Shown: positions 41,976-50,625, counted from the stretch's first letter. The stretch is 64,000 nucleotides of DNA from Streptomyces sp. NBC_00178 (GCF_036206005.1 NZ_CP108143.1:4555501-4619500); one strand, 5' to 3'. The notes: generated by a model from the letters alone, not told the origin. Numbers and translations are program-made.

Positions 41976-43498
41976 TTGGCGTCGCCCTTCTCGTCCCGGT
42001 CGTCGTCGCCCGGCAGGCCCGTCAGTCCTTCGGCGTCGCGCGGGAGACGCAGCACGAACATCGCTCCCTCACCGTCCGGGAGGTTCGAGGCCGTGATGTC
42101 GCCACCGTGGATGTGCGCGTTCTCCACCGCGATGGACAGACCGAGACCGCTGCCCTCGGAGCGCGGCCGGGAGGCACTCGCCTTGTAGAAACGGTCGAAC
42201 ACGTGGGGCAGCACGTCTTCCGGGATGCCCGGGCCGTGGTCGCGCACCTCGATGACCAGCTCGTCGTCGTCGGTCCGCACCGACACCCGCACCGGCGAGC
42301 CGCCGTGCTTGAGCGCGTTGCCGACCAGGTTCGCCAGGATCACGTCGAGCCGCCGCGGATCCAGCCGCACCATGATGCCGCGCTCCGCGTCCAGATCGAC
42401 CGCGTCCAGCCAGGCGCGGGCGTCGATGCACGCGGTCACCTGGTCGGCGACGTCGACGGTGTCGAGGACGAGGCGGGCCGTGCCCGCGTCGAAGCGCGTG
42501 ACCTCCATGAGGTTCTCGACCAGGTCGTTCAGCCGCCGGGTCTCGCTCACCACCAGGTGCACGGCCGGGGCGATCATCGGGTCGAGGCTGTCCGCCTCGT
42601 CCTCCAGCACCTCGGCGACCGCGGTGATCGCCGTGAGGGGCGTACGCAGCTCGTGCGACATGTCGGCGACGAACCTGCGGCTCGACTCCTCCCGCGCGCT
42701 CATGTCGGCGACCTTCTTCTCCAGGGAGCTCGCCGCCTTGTTGAACGTGTGGGAGAGATCGGCGAGTTCGTCGGTTCCGGAGACCACGAGACGGGTGTCG
42801 AGCTTCCCCTCGCCGAGCTTGCGGGCCGCGTCGCCGAGCCGCTGCACCGGCCGCAGCACGGTCGTCGCGGACGCCTGCGCGAGGAGGGCCGATCCCACGA
42901 GGGCCAAAGCCGTGGCGATGCCCAGCGACCAGGCGAGCGAGCTGAGGTCCTCGCGCTCCTGGTCGAGGGACTTCAGCATGTAACCGGCCGGTCCACCACC
43001 GATGATCTTCGTCCCGGCCACCAGGTAGGGAGTGCCGCCCATCGTCGTACGCTGCCAGAACAGGTGGTACTCGTAGGTGTTGCTCGACGTCAGCGGCTGC
43101 TTCTTGTTGACCTGCTTCTGCAGCGACGCGGGCACGTCGACCTTGGTGAAGGAGTCGATGTCGGACGACCCGGTCACCGGCTTGCCGTCGCGCGTGCCGA
43201 CGAGCAGCACGTGGTAGCCCGGGCCGCTGCTCGCCATCTGCTCTGCGGCGTCGCGGAGGTCCTCCGCCGGCGGCTCCAGCGGCAGCGACGCGGCCTGGTT
43301 CTGCATCTGGCGGCGGAAGTCGCCCAGCGCCGAGTCCTGGGTGCGGGTCAGCACGGCCTCGCGGTTGAGCCAGTACGCGATGCCGGAAGCGGACACCGCG
43401 GCCGTCAGGGCCACCAGCGCGAACACGATCAGCAGCCGCAGCCTCAGGCTGGTCCAGCGAAGACCCGCGAGTACGGAACGTTTCGCGGAATCGCTCAC
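41972..43498 (-). CDS. afsQ2: Sensor histidine kinase AfsQ2
   Basis: A 508-residue membrane sensor kinase. Two membrane segments (about 24-45 and 165-190) flank a periplasmic sensing domain; then HAMP (about 190-245), dimerisation/phosphoacceptor helix with FVADMSHELRTPLTAI, and ATPase domain with NLVGNALKHG, DHGPGIPEDV, FYKA and GSGLGLSIA. It is the partner of AfsQ1; the pair controls antibiotic production and nitrogen/glutamate responses in S. coelicolor. The start overlaps the afsQ1 stop and the 3' end overlaps the lipoprotein gene. Confidence 0.93.
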   Translation of the reverse strand: MSDSAKRSVLAGLRWTSLRLRLLIVFALVALTAAVSASGIAYWLNREAVLTRTQDSALGDFRRQMQNQAASLPLEPPAEDLRDAAEQMASSGPGYHVLLVGTRDGKPVTGSSDIDSFTKVDVPASLQKQVNKKQPLTSSNTYEYHLFWQRTTMGGTPYLVAGTKIIGGGPAGYMLKSLDQEREDLSSLAWSLGIATALALVGSALLAQASATTVLRPVQRLGDAARKLGEGKLDTRLVVSGTDELADLSHTFNKAASSLEKKVADMSAREESSRRFVADMSHELRTPLTAITAVAEVLEDEADSLDPMIAPAVHLVVSETRRLNDLVENLMEVTRFDAGTARLVLDTVDVADQVTACIDARAWLDAVDLDAERGIMVRLDPRRLDVILANLVGNALKHGGSPVRVSVRTDDDELVIEVRDHGPGIPEDVLPHVFDRFYKASASRPRSEGSGLGLSIAVENAHIHGGDITASNLPDGEGAMFVLRLPRDAEGLTGLPGDDDRDEKGDAK

Positions 43499-44181
43499 TG
43501 AGGCGAGTCCAGCCGGTAGCCGACGCCGCGCACCGTGCGGATCAGGGTGGGCGACGAGGGCACGTCCTCCACCTTCGCCCGCAGCCGCTGCACGCAGGCG
43601 TCCACCAGCCGCGAGTCACCGAGGTAGTCGTGCTCCCACACCAGGCGCAGCAACTGCTGCCGAGACAGGGCCTGTCCGGGCCTGCGGCTCAGTTCGAGCA
43701 GGAGACGCAGCTCGGTCGGCGTGAGCTGCAGGTCCTCCCCGTTCTTGGTGACCGTCATCGCCGAACGGTCGATGACGACGCTGCCGAACGTCGCCGAGTC
43801 CGTCGACTCGCGCTCGCCGCGCCGCAGGACCGCGCGGATACGGGCGTCGAGCACCCGGCCCTGCACGGGCTTCACCACGTAGTCGTCCGCGCCGGACTCC
43901 AGTCCCACCACGACGTCGATGTCGTCGCTGCGCGCGGTCAGCAGGATGATCGGCAGCTGGTCGGTGCGCCGGATGCGCCGGCACACCTCGAAACCGTCGA
44001 TCCCGGGCAGCATCACGTCCAGCACGACCAGGTCCGGCCGCTGCTCCCGGAGCAGCTCCAGGCCGTCCTCTCCCGTCGCCGCGGTGGCCACACGGTGGCC
44101 CTGGCGAGACAGCGAGAGTTCGAGGGCCGTGCGGATGGCGTCGTCGTCCTCGATCAGCAACAGGAAAGGCACGGGGGCCAT
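43495..44181 (-). CDS. afsQ1: Response regulator AfsQ1
   Basis: An OmpR/PhoB-type regulator of 228 residues. The receiver domain has the acidic pocket (IEDDDA), phospho-accepting Asp55 in VVLDVMLPG, Thr in LLTARSD and Lys in DDYVVKPV; a winged HTH follows from about 130 (TPTELRLLLELSRRPGQALSRQQLL). Near-identical to the S. coelicolor AfsQ1 as I recall it. Starts at ATG 44181 or GTG 44172; neither has a good ribosome site. A matching AfsQ1 binding site lies 86 bp upstream, in the gap shared with sigQ. Confidence 0.95.
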   Translation of the reverse strand: MAPVPFLLLIEDDDAIRTALELSLSRQGHRVATAATGEDGLELLREQRPDLVVLDVMLPGIDGFEVCRRIRRTDQLPIILLTARSDDIDVVVGLESGADDYVVKPVQGRVLDARIRAVLRRGERESTDSATFGSVVIDRSAMTVTKNGEDLQLTPTELRLLLELSRRPGQALSRQQLLRLVWEHDYLGDSRLVDACVQRLRAKVEDVPSSPTLIRTVRGVGYRLDSPQ

Positions 44182-44266
44182 TCTGGCCCATGGTGCTGCC
44201 ACCTTTCGACAATCCCCCCGACTTGATCCCCGGCCCGCTCCCCGCCGTGAGGGGCACGGGAGCCCT

Positions 44267-44282
44267 GTGACAGCCCTGTGAC
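44267..44282. promoter_or_regulatory. AfsQ1 binding site
   Basis: GTGAC-N6-GTGAC at 44267-44271 and 44278-44282 fits the published AfsQ1 consensus GTnAC-n6-GTnAC. It lies in the afsQ1-sigQ divergent region, 84 bp before the sigQ ATG. Confidence 0.87.
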
Positions 44283-44365
44283 AGTCGGGGGACAGCGCCA
44301 TGAAACTGCCCCGGCAAGCTCGATGACACACGGAACGAACGGACTCCACCGATGGGGGGCGCCAG

Positions 44366-45112
44366 ATGAACGCACTGCACAGCACCACCTCAAGCGCAGT
44401 TGTCACGCGCCTCCACGACGTCGGCAAGAGCCCGGAGAAGTCCGGCACCGGAGCACGGGGGTGTTACCGGAACGCCGGTCGTCAGCACTCGTCGTACCTG
44501 ACGATGGTTGACGCGTCCACGGGGGAAAACGGGGGAAGGGCGTACGGGGAGGGCTCGGGGGAGCGGAAGGTCCCGGCGCAGGCCGAGAGCGCCGAAGCGG
44601 CGTTCACGGCCTACGTCCAGGAGCGCCGCGCCTCCCTGTACGCGACCGCCTACCACCTGACCGGCGACCGGTTCGAGGCCGAGGACCTGCTGCAGAGCGC
44701 CCTCTTCTCGACGTACCGCGCCTGGGACAGGATCAGCGACAAGGCCGCGGTCGGCGGATACCTGCGCCGGACCATGACCAACCTGCACATCAGCGCATGG
44801 CGCAGGCGCAAGCTCAACGAGTACCCGACCGAGGAGCTGCCGGAGACGGTGGGCGACACGGACGCGATGCGGGGCACGGAACTGCGCGCCGTGCTCTGGC
44901 AGGCGCTGGCGCGGCTGCCCGAACTCCAGCGCACGATGCTGGTCCTCCGCTACTACGAGGGCCGCACGGACCCGGAGATCGCGTCGATACTCGACATCAG
45001 TGTCGGCACGGTGAAGTCGAGCATCTGGCGGTCGCTCCGCCGGCTGCGCGAGGACGACGTCCTCAGCTTCGGCCGTGACGAGGAGGAGTCCTTCGGCGAG
45101 CTGGTGGCCTGA
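44366..45112 (+). CDS. sigQ: ECF sigma factor SigQ
   Basis: A 248-residue SigE-like ECF factor divergent from afsQ1, as in S. coelicolor. After a variable N-terminus of about 75 residues come region 2 (LYATAYHLTGDRFEAEDLLQSALFSTYRAW) and region 4 (LPELQRTMLVLRYYEGRTDPEIASILDISVGTVKSSI). ATG 44366 has a GGGGGG site about 8 nt upstream; internal starts such as ATG 44504 could give a shorter, more usual length. SigQ opposes AfsQ1 in antibiotic control in the model species. Confidence 0.9.
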   Translation: MNALHSTTSSAVVTRLHDVGKSPEKSGTGARGCYRNAGRQHSSYLTMVDASTGENGGRAYGEGSGERKVPAQAESAEAAFTAYVQERRASLYATAYHLTGDRFEAEDLLQSALFSTYRAWDRISDKAAVGGYLRRTMTNLHISAWRRRKLNEYPTEELPETVGDTDAMRGTELRAVLWQALARLPELQRTMLVLRYYEGRTDPEIASILDISVGTVKSSIWRSLRRLREDDVLSFGRDEEESFGELVA

Positions 45113-45181
45113 GGTCTACGGGGGGAACGGGGGAGGAACGCCGCGGCTCCGGGGGGAGCGGCGGTACGGGGGTGGAACACA

Positions 45182-45220
45182 GCGGGGGCGGACGGGCCGG
45201 GGGGTCCTGTCCGCCCCCGC
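45182..45220. terminator. Hairpin terminator after sigQ
   Basis: 12-bp perfect stem, GCGGGGGCGGAC at 45182-45193 and its complement at 45209-45220. Confidence 0.75.
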
Positions 45221-45252
45221 CGTCGTGTTCCGCGACTGCCCGGCGGCACCGC

Positions 45253-45957
45253 TCAGTTCGGTACCCGGCTCCGGGGAGCGAGGCAGCGGCCCGCCGCCGC
45301 GGCGGCCAGCCGGCCCAGCGCCTCCTGCTTGGCACAGGGGTACGCGCCCAGCGCGGTCTGGCGGGCCACGATGCGCCGCTCGGCCCGCATCAGCCGCCAC
45401 CCGCGCCGCAGCAGGAACGGCACGGACTTGCGCCCCTCCCGCAGGTCCCTGAGCAGCCTCCGGCGGAACGTCGTGGACGGACGGCCGCGCAGGCACAGGG
45501 CGTCGGCCAGCAGGCCGAGCTCCTGGCAGCGCCCGACTATGTCGGCGGCGAAGATCCCCTCGGCGACGAACAGGGGCGTGCGTTCGATGTCGAGCGTCTC
45601 CCGGCCGACCCGCGAACTCGTGGCGATGTCGTACAGCGGCACGTCCGTGCGCCCCGTCCGGCACAGCTCGGCGACGGCCGCGACCGCCGCGTCCGCGTCC
45701 CAGGACAGCGCCGAGTCCCAGTCGATGTCGGTGCTGCCGGTGACCCGGGGCAGTGTCGGGTCGTTTCCCTCCTTGTAGAAGTCGTCCAGGCGCAGCACGG
45801 GCAGACCGCTGCGGGCGGCCAGGGACGACTTGCCGGAGCCGGAAGGACCGGCGAGCAGCACGACGCGAGTGGGGATCGGTTGGGAACTCACAGAACAGAA
45901 GTGTGAGGCATTGACCCGCGTAGGGGATCCCCCGGAGGTCCTGTTGGTATCGAGCAT
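45253..45957 (-). CDS. Uridine kinase-like P-loop protein
   Basis: A 234-residue P-loop NTPase with Walker A AGPSGSGKSS (about 35-44), LDDFYKEGNDPTLP typical of uridine/phosphoribulokinase-like kinases, and FVAEGIFAADIV. The C-terminus is basic and atypical. Related Streptomyces proteins are called uridine kinase or ATP-binding protein. Pyrimidine nucleoside phosphorylation would fit the salvage genes around, but the gene has no regulon palindrome. ATG 45957 follows TTGAGG; later starts nearer the P-loop (GTG in VSSQPIP) are possible. Confidence 0.75.
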   Translation of the reverse strand: MLDTNRTSGGSPTRVNASHFCSVSSQPIPTRVVLLAGPSGSGKSSLAARSGLPVLRLDDFYKEGNDPTLPRVTGSTDIDWDSALSWDADAAVAAVAELCRTGRTDVPLYDIATSSRVGRETLDIERTPLFVAEGIFAADIVGRCQELGLLADALCLRGRPSTTFRRRLLRDLREGRKSVPFLLRRGWRLMRAERRIVARQTALGAYPCAKQEALGRLAAAAAGRCLAPRSRVPN

Positions 45958-46020
45958 CACACCTCAACTACTCTGCGCGCACGGATGATTACTCAACACG
46001 TCCCGATCAGGTGGGAAAAC

Positions 46021-46446
46021 ATGGCACGTCACGCACTGTCCAAGCCCCGGCACCGCGCTCTGCTGCGGGCCGGTCTGACCCTCACCGCACTGGGTGCGGC
46101 GCTCGGCGCGGGAGGCACGGCGGCCCAGGCCGCCGTGCTGCCCGCCGCGCCCGCCACCGGCGCGGACTCCGCGGACAGCACCCTGGGGGCGATCGGTGAG
46201 GCGGCGTCGCCCGCGGTGACCAGCGCTCTCGGCTACGGGCTCGCGGGGGCCGTCAAGCCCATCACCGACCTGCAGCTGGATCCGCTCGCCGGGACGGGGG
46301 TGGATCCGCTGGACAACGCGGTGGGTACCCAGATCGCCGACTTCAAGCCGGTGACCACGGCCCTCGTCACCGACCCGCTGACCAGCGGGGCGGCGCTGGG
46401 CGACCTGCCCGTGATCGGCCAGGTGACCGGTCTGATCACCGGCTGA
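46021..46446 (+). CDS. Small secreted protein, Ala/Gly-rich
   Basis: A 141-residue exported protein of unknown function. The signal peptide has a basic start and core LLRAGLTLTALGAALGAGG with AQA cleavage near 38. The mature part contains LGYGLAGAVKPITDLQLDPLAGTGVDPLDNAVGTQIADFKP and ends DLPVIGQVTGLITG. By composition and ending it resembles the secreted protein at 39931-40236. Followed by a perfect hairpin terminator. Confidence 0.72.
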   Translation: MARHALSKPRHRALLRAGLTLTALGAALGAGGTAAQAAVLPAAPATGADSADSTLGAIGEAASPAVTSALGYGLAGAVKPITDLQLDPLAGTGVDPLDNAVGTQIADFKPVTTALVTDPLTSGAALGDLPVIGQVTGLITG

Positions 46447-46455
46447 CACGGCCGT

Positions 46456-46501
46456 GGACGCGTGTGCGGGACCGCTCGGGGGCGGCCCCGCACACGCGTC
46501 C
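46456..46501. terminator. Bidirectional hairpin terminator
   Basis: Perfect 15-bp stem, GGACGCGTGTGCGGG at 46456-46470 and its complement at 46487-46501, between a secreted-protein gene and the converging aldehyde dehydrogenase unit. Confidence 0.87.
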
Positions 46502-46508
46502 GGACGGG

Positions 46509-47429
46509 TCAGTACGAGGAGCCGGAGGTCCCCAGGGCGCCCGTCGGGTGCCAGACCGTCTTGGTCTCCAGGAACGCCGTGAGGCGGTGGGTGCCGGGAT
46601 CGGCCGACCAGTCCGCCCCGTCCACAGCCTGTGGACGCACGACGCGCTTCAGGTTGTCCGCCGCGGCGATCTCCAGCTCCGTCGCCAGCTCGGCGCCGGC
46701 GCCGGTGAGGTCGATGGCGTTGACGTCCTGGTGGGACGCCAGCGGAGCCGCGAGCTCGGCCGTCCGCCCGGACAGGATGTTCACCACGCCGCCCGGCACG
46801 TCGGAGGTGGCCAGCACCTCGCCGAGGGAGAGCGCGGGCAGGGGGGCGTCCGCCGAGGCGACGACGACCGCGGTGTTCCCGGTGGCGATCACCGGGGCGA
46901 TCACCGACACCAGGCCGAGGAAGGACGACTCCTGCGGTGCCAGGACGGCGACCACGCCCGTCGGCTCCGGGGTGGAGAGGTTGAAGAACGGGCCCGCCAC
47001 CGGGTTCGCCCCGCCCACGATCTGGCCGATCTTGTCGGTCCAGCCCGCGTACCAGACCCAGCGGTCGACCGCAGCGTCGACGACGGCAGCGGCCTTGGAC
47101 TTCGACAGCCCCTCCGCGTCGGCGACCTCGCGCACGAACTGGTCCCGGCGCCCCTCCAGCATCTCCGCGACGCGGTAGAGGACCTGGCCGCGGTTGTACG
47201 CCGTCGCGCCCGACCAGCCGCCGAACGCCTTGCGCGCGGCGACGACCGCGTCACGGGCGTCCTTGCGGGAGGACAGCGGCGCGTTCGCGAGCCACTTGCC
47301 CCGGTCCGCCGCGGCACTGGCTGATTTCTTCGCCGTCACCTCGTACACCCGGCCGCTCTCGGAGCGGGGGAACTTGCCCCCGACGTACAGCTTGTAGGTC
47401 TTGAAGACGCTCAGTCGCCCGTCAGACAT
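46509..47429 (-). CDS. Truncated aldehyde-dehydrogenase-like protein, no catalytic Cys
   Basis: A 306-residue protein with the N-terminal and NAD-binding part of an aldehyde dehydrogenase (VTAKKSASAAADRGKWLANA, ARKAFGGWSGATAYNRGQVLYRVAEMLEGRR, DVPGGVVNILSGR), ending where the catalytic domain should begin. The usual WNFP is APQESSF, FTGST is DLTGAG, and the ELGGK Glu and catalytic Cys are missing. It overlaps the full enzyme upstream by 8 nt. The tandem of complete plus degenerate ALDH domain matches the two-domain ALDH16 family split into two genes, which suggests a structural or scaffold role. Confidence 0.8.
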   Translation of the reverse strand: MSDGRLSVFKTYKLYVGGKFPRSESGRVYEVTAKKSASAAADRGKWLANAPLSSRKDARDAVVAARKAFGGWSGATAYNRGQVLYRVAEMLEGRRDQFVREVADAEGLSKSKAAAVVDAAVDRWVWYAGWTDKIGQIVGGANPVAGPFFNLSTPEPTGVVAVLAPQESSFLGLVSVIAPVIATGNTAVVVASADAPLPALSLGEVLATSDVPGGVVNILSGRTAELAAPLASHQDVNAIDLTGAGAELATELEIAAADNLKRVVRPQAVDGADWSADPGTHRLTAFLETKTVWHPTGALGTSGSSY

Positions 47430-48858
47430 CGAGGTAGGCCTCCAGACCGTGACGGCCGCCCTCGCGGCCGAAGCCCGACTCCTTGTATCCGCCGAACGGC
47501 GAGGTCGGGTCGAACTTGTTGAACGTGTTGGCCCAGACGACGCCCGCGCGGAGCTTGTTCGCCACCGCGAGGATGCGGGAGCCCTTCTCCGTCCAGAGGC
47601 CGGCCGACAGGCCGTACTGGCTGTTGTTCGCCTTGGCGACCGCCTCGTCCGGGGTGCGGAACGACAGGACGGACAGCACCGGGCCGAAGATCTCGTCACG
47701 GGCCACGGTGTGCGCCTGGGTGACGTTGGTGAAGAGCGTCGGGGCGAACCAGTAGCCCGACGACGGGAGCTCACAGGGAGCCGACCAGCGCTCCGCGCCC
47801 TCCGCCTCGCCGGTCTCCACCAGGGCGGTGATCCGCGCGAGCTGCTCGGCGGAGTTGATCGCGCCGATGTCGGTGTTCTTGTCCAGCGGGTCGCCGAGCC
47901 GCAGCGTGGACAGCCTGCGCTTCAGGGCGTCCAGCACCTCGTCCTGGACCGACTCCTGGACCAGCAGCCGCGAGCCCGCGCAGCAGACCTGGCCCTGGTT
48001 GAAGAAGATCCCGGTGACGATGCCCTCGACGGCCTGGTCGACCGGAGCGTCGTCGAAGACGATGTTCGCGCCCTTGCCGCCCAGTTCGAGCGTGGCCTTC
48101 TTGCCGGTTCCGGCGATCTGCCGGGCGATGGCCTTGCCGACCGCGGTGGAGCCGGTGAAGGCGATCTTGTTCACGTCGGGGTGCGAGACGAGTGCCTCGC
48201 CCGCGTCGCCGTAACCCGTCAGGATGTTGACGACGCCCTTGGGCAGGCCCGCCTGGCGGCAGATGTCCGCGAAGAACAGGGCGGACAGCGGGGTCGTCTC
48301 GGCGGGCTTGAGCACCACGGTGTTGCCGGTGGCGAGCGCCGGGGCGATCTTCCAGGCCAGCATCAGCAGCGGGAAGTTCCACGGGATGATCTGGCCGGCC
48401 ACCCCGAGCGGCCGGGGGTTCGCCCCGTAGCCCGCGTGGTCCAGCTTGTCGGCCCAGCCCGCGTAGTAGAAGAAGTGCGCGGCGACGAGCGGGAGGTCCG
48501 CGTCGCGGGTCTCCTTGATCGGCTTGCCGTTGTCCAGGGTCTCCAGGACGGCGAGCTCCCGGGAGCGCTCCTGGATGATCCTGGCGATCCGGAACAGGTA
48601 CTTGGCGCGCTCGGAGCCGGGCAGCGCCGACCACTTCTCGAACGCCTTGCGGGCGGCCTTCACGGCCCGGTCGACGTCCTCGGAGCCGGCCCGCGCGACC
48701 TCGGACAGCACCTCCTCGGACGACGGGCTGACCGTCTTGAAGACCTTGCCGTCGGCGGCCTCGGTGAACTCACCGTCGATGAACAGGCCGTACGAGGGGG
48801 CAATGTCGACGACGGAGCGGGACTCCGGAGCCGGGGCGTACTCGAATGCAGATGCCAT
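47422..48858 (-). CDS. Aldehyde dehydrogenase
   Basis: A 478-residue NAD(P)-dependent aldehyde dehydrogenase with all active-site residues: WNF at 160-162, KPAE near 184, FTGSTAVG at 234-241, Glu258 in LELGGK and catalytic Cys292 in NQGQVCCAGSR. The end is FGGYKESGFGREGG. It follows deoC by 5 nt, so it probably oxidises the acetaldehyde made by deoxyribose-phosphate aldolase to acetate (inference). It overlaps the truncated ALDH-like gene. Together with deoC it lies under the regulon palindrome. Confidence 0.93.
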   Translation of the reverse strand: MASAFEYAPAPESRSVVDIAPSYGLFIDGEFTEAADGKVFKTVSPSSEEVLSEVARAGSEDVDRAVKAARKAFEKWSALPGSERAKYLFRIARIIQERSRELAVLETLDNGKPIKETRDADLPLVAAHFFYYAGWADKLDHAGYGANPRPLGVAGQIIPWNFPLLMLAWKIAPALATGNTVVLKPAETTPLSALFFADICRQAGLPKGVVNILTGYGDAGEALVSHPDVNKIAFTGSTAVGKAIARQIAGTGKKATLELGGKGANIVFDDAPVDQAVEGIVTGIFFNQGQVCCAGSRLLVQESVQDEVLDALKRRLSTLRLGDPLDKNTDIGAINSAEQLARITALVETGEAEGAERWSAPCELPSSGYWFAPTLFTNVTQAHTVARDEIFGPVLSVLSFRTPDEAVAKANNSQYGLSAGLWTEKGSRILAVANKLRAGVVWANTFNKFDPTSPFGGYKESGFGREGGRHGLEAYLDV

Positions 48859-48863
48859 GGGGA

Positions 48864-49817
48864 TCAGTCCACCGTCACGTAATCGGGGCCGGAGTAACGG
48901 CCGGTGCTGAGCTTCTGGCGCTGCATCAGCAGGTCGTTCAGCAGGCTGGAGGCGCCGAAGCGGAACCAGTGGTTGTCCAGCCAGTCCTCGCCCACGGTCT
49001 CGTTGACCAGGACCAGGAACTTGACGGCGTCCTTCGTGGTGCGGATGCCGCCCGCGGGCTTCACGCCGATCTGCACGCCCGTCTGCTGCCGGAAGTCGCG
49101 CACGGCCTCCAGCATCAGCAGGGTGTTCGCCGGCGTCGCGTTCGTGCCGACCTTGCCCGTCGACGTCTTGATGAAGTCCGCACCCGCCAGCATCCCGAGC
49201 CAGGAGGCCCGCCGGATGTTGTCGTACGTCGACAGCTCGCCGGTCTCGAAGATCACCTTGAGCCGCGCCTGGCCGCACTCGGCCTTCACGGCGACGATCT
49301 CCTCGTACACCTTGAGGTACCGGCCGGAGAGGAACGCGCCCCGGTCGATCACCATGTCGATCTCGTCGGCCCCCGCCGCCACGGCGTCGCGGACGTCCGC
49401 GAGCTTGACGTCGAGCGCGGCGCGGCCGGCGGGGAAGGCGGTCGCCACGGACGCCACCTTCACCCCGGAACCCGCCAGCGCGGCGACGGCGGTCGCCGCC
49501 ATGTCGGGGTAGACGCAGACCGCCGCGGTGCGCGGGGTCGTGCGGTCGGTCGGGTCGGGGTTGACGGCCTTGGCGGCGAGCGCCCGGACCTTGCCCGGGG
49601 TGTCCGCGCCTTCCAGCGTCGTCAGGTCGATCATCGAGATGGCGAGATCGATCGCGTACGCCTTGGCGGTCGTCTTGATCGATCGGGTGCCGAGGGACGC
49701 GGCGCGCGCTTCGAGGCCGACGGTGTCGACGCCGGGCAGCCCGTGCAGGAAGCGGCGCAGCGCACTGTCGGACGCCGTCGCGTCGGCGAATGCTGGAGCA
49801 GTGGTGGGCATGGTCAC
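48864..49817 (-). CDS. deoC: Deoxyribose-phosphate aldolase
   Basis: Splits 2-deoxyribose-5-phosphate to glyceraldehyde-3-phosphate and acetaldehyde. About 317 residues, longer than the 220-260 of the E. coli type and like the eukaryote-type DERA. LKVIFETGEL, ADFIKTSTGKVG (Schiff-base Lys) and IGVKPAGGIRT carry the catalytic Lys/Asp set. Start choice: GTG 49817 lies 6 nt after TATGCT (49829-49824); GTG 49820 and ATG 49811 are alternatives and no ribosome site is visible. First gene of an operon with two ALDH genes. Confidence 0.93.
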   Translation of the reverse strand: MTMPTTAPAFADATASDSALRRFLHGLPGVDTVGLEARAASLGTRSIKTTAKAYAIDLAISMIDLTTLEGADTPGKVRALAAKAVNPDPTDRTTPRTAAVCVYPDMAATAVAALAGSGVKVASVATAFPAGRAALDVKLADVRDAVAAGADEIDMVIDRGAFLSGRYLKVYEEIVAVKAECGQARLKVIFETGELSTYDNIRRASWLGMLAGADFIKTSTGKVGTNATPANTLLMLEAVRDFRQQTGVQIGVKPAGGIRTTKDAVKFLVLVNETVGEDWLDNHWFRFGASSLLNDLLMQRQKLSTGRYSGPDYVTVD

Positions 49818-49823
49818 CACACC

Positions 49824-49829
49824 AGCATA
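49824..49829 (-). promoter_or_regulatory. -10 hexamer of deoC
   Basis: TATGCT on the minus strand, 6 nt before GTG 49817, adjoining the operator. Confidence 0.5.
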
Positions 49830-49830
49830 T

Positions 49831-49842
49831 CTACGCGCGTAG
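49831..49842. promoter_or_regulatory. Nucleoside-regulon operator copy 5 (deoC operon)
   Basis: Exact CTACGCGCGTAG, immediately upstream of the TATGCT -10, so in the promoter spacer. Since the site is a palindrome it could also affect the divergent PH-domain gene 105 bp away, though that is less likely. Confidence 0.83.
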
Positions 49843-49934
49843 CGACATGTACAGGGCCGTCCCCGTTCCGCTCCTCACGCGACCCCTCCCGCGAACCCCG
49901 CGAGGCCGGGCCGCACCTGCCCCGCCGCTTCAGG

Positions 49935-49940
49935 CAGAAT
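49935..49940 (+). promoter_or_regulatory. -10-like hexamer, PH-domain gene
   Basis: CAGAAT, 7 nt before ATG 49948; leaderless start likely, with a GGAA run too close to serve as a ribosome site. Confidence 0.4.
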
Positions 49941-49947
49941 CGGAAGC

Positions 49948-50586
49948 ATGACGAGCCCCACACCCTCCACCGAGCCCGCCCACGCCGACCGGACCTACCG
50001 GTCGGGCGCCGGCATCGTCGGCGGCGTGCTGCTGATCCTGCTGGCCGGCTGGATCGGCGGGGACGCGGTGGCCCAGGGCAAGGGGTGGGTGCCCTGGCTG
50101 GCACTGGCCGCCCTGCTGACCGTGGTCCCGCTGATCATCGCGTTCACCCTGAGGCCCGCGGTGTTCGCCGACGTCGAGCGGATCCACATCCGCAACCCGT
50201 TCCGCACGATCGTGGTGCCGTGGACCGACGTCTCCACGCTACGCGCCACCTACTCCAGCGAGATCTTCACCCACGACGGGGCGAAGTATCAGCTGTGGGC
50301 CGTGCCGGTCTCGCTGCGCGAGCGCAAGCGGGCCGCCAGGAAGGCCTCCCAGCGGGCGCACGACGACCCCTACGGCCGCACGTCCGTGCACGCCGACGTC
50401 CGCGACTCCCAGGCGCGCACCGCCGCGGCGGACCAGACGGTGGGCGACCTGCGGGAGCTCGCCGAGCGTGCCGCCGCCCGCCCGGAGAAGCCCACGACGA
50501 CCGCGTCGGTGCGCTGGGCGTACGAGGTGATCGCCCCGGCCGCGGTCGGCCTGGTGCTGCTCGTGGTCCTGTTCGCGGTCGGCTGA
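49948..50586 (+). CDS. PH-domain membrane protein
   Basis: A 212-residue protein with two N-terminal membrane segments (about 21-38 and 48-66), a bacterial PH-like domain (ADVERIHIRNPFRTIVVPWTDVSTLRATYSSEIFTHDG), a charged linker, and a C-terminal segment (VIAPAAVGLVLLVVLFAVG). This fits actinobacterial PH-domain membrane proteins of unknown role. It is divergent from deoC and convergent with the phosphosugar mutase gene, with a terminator hairpin between. Confidence 0.77.
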   Translation: MTSPTPSTEPAHADRTYRSGAGIVGGVLLILLAGWIGGDAVAQGKGWVPWLALAALLTVVPLIIAFTLRPAVFADVERIHIRNPFRTIVVPWTDVSTLRATYSSEIFTHDGAKYQLWAVPVSLRERKRAARKASQRAHDDPYGRTSVHADVRDSQARTAAADQTVGDLRELAERAAARPEKPTTTASVRWAYEVIAPAAVGLVLLVVLFAVG

Positions 50587-50625
50587 CGGGGAGCGGGCGT
50601 CGCGCCCGCCGGCCGTCGTCCACGC

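Noticed and set aside
45961..46000. Seventh nucleoside palindrome near CTCTGCGCGCACGG
   Set aside because: Only the GCGC core matches; the CTA/TAG arms are absent.
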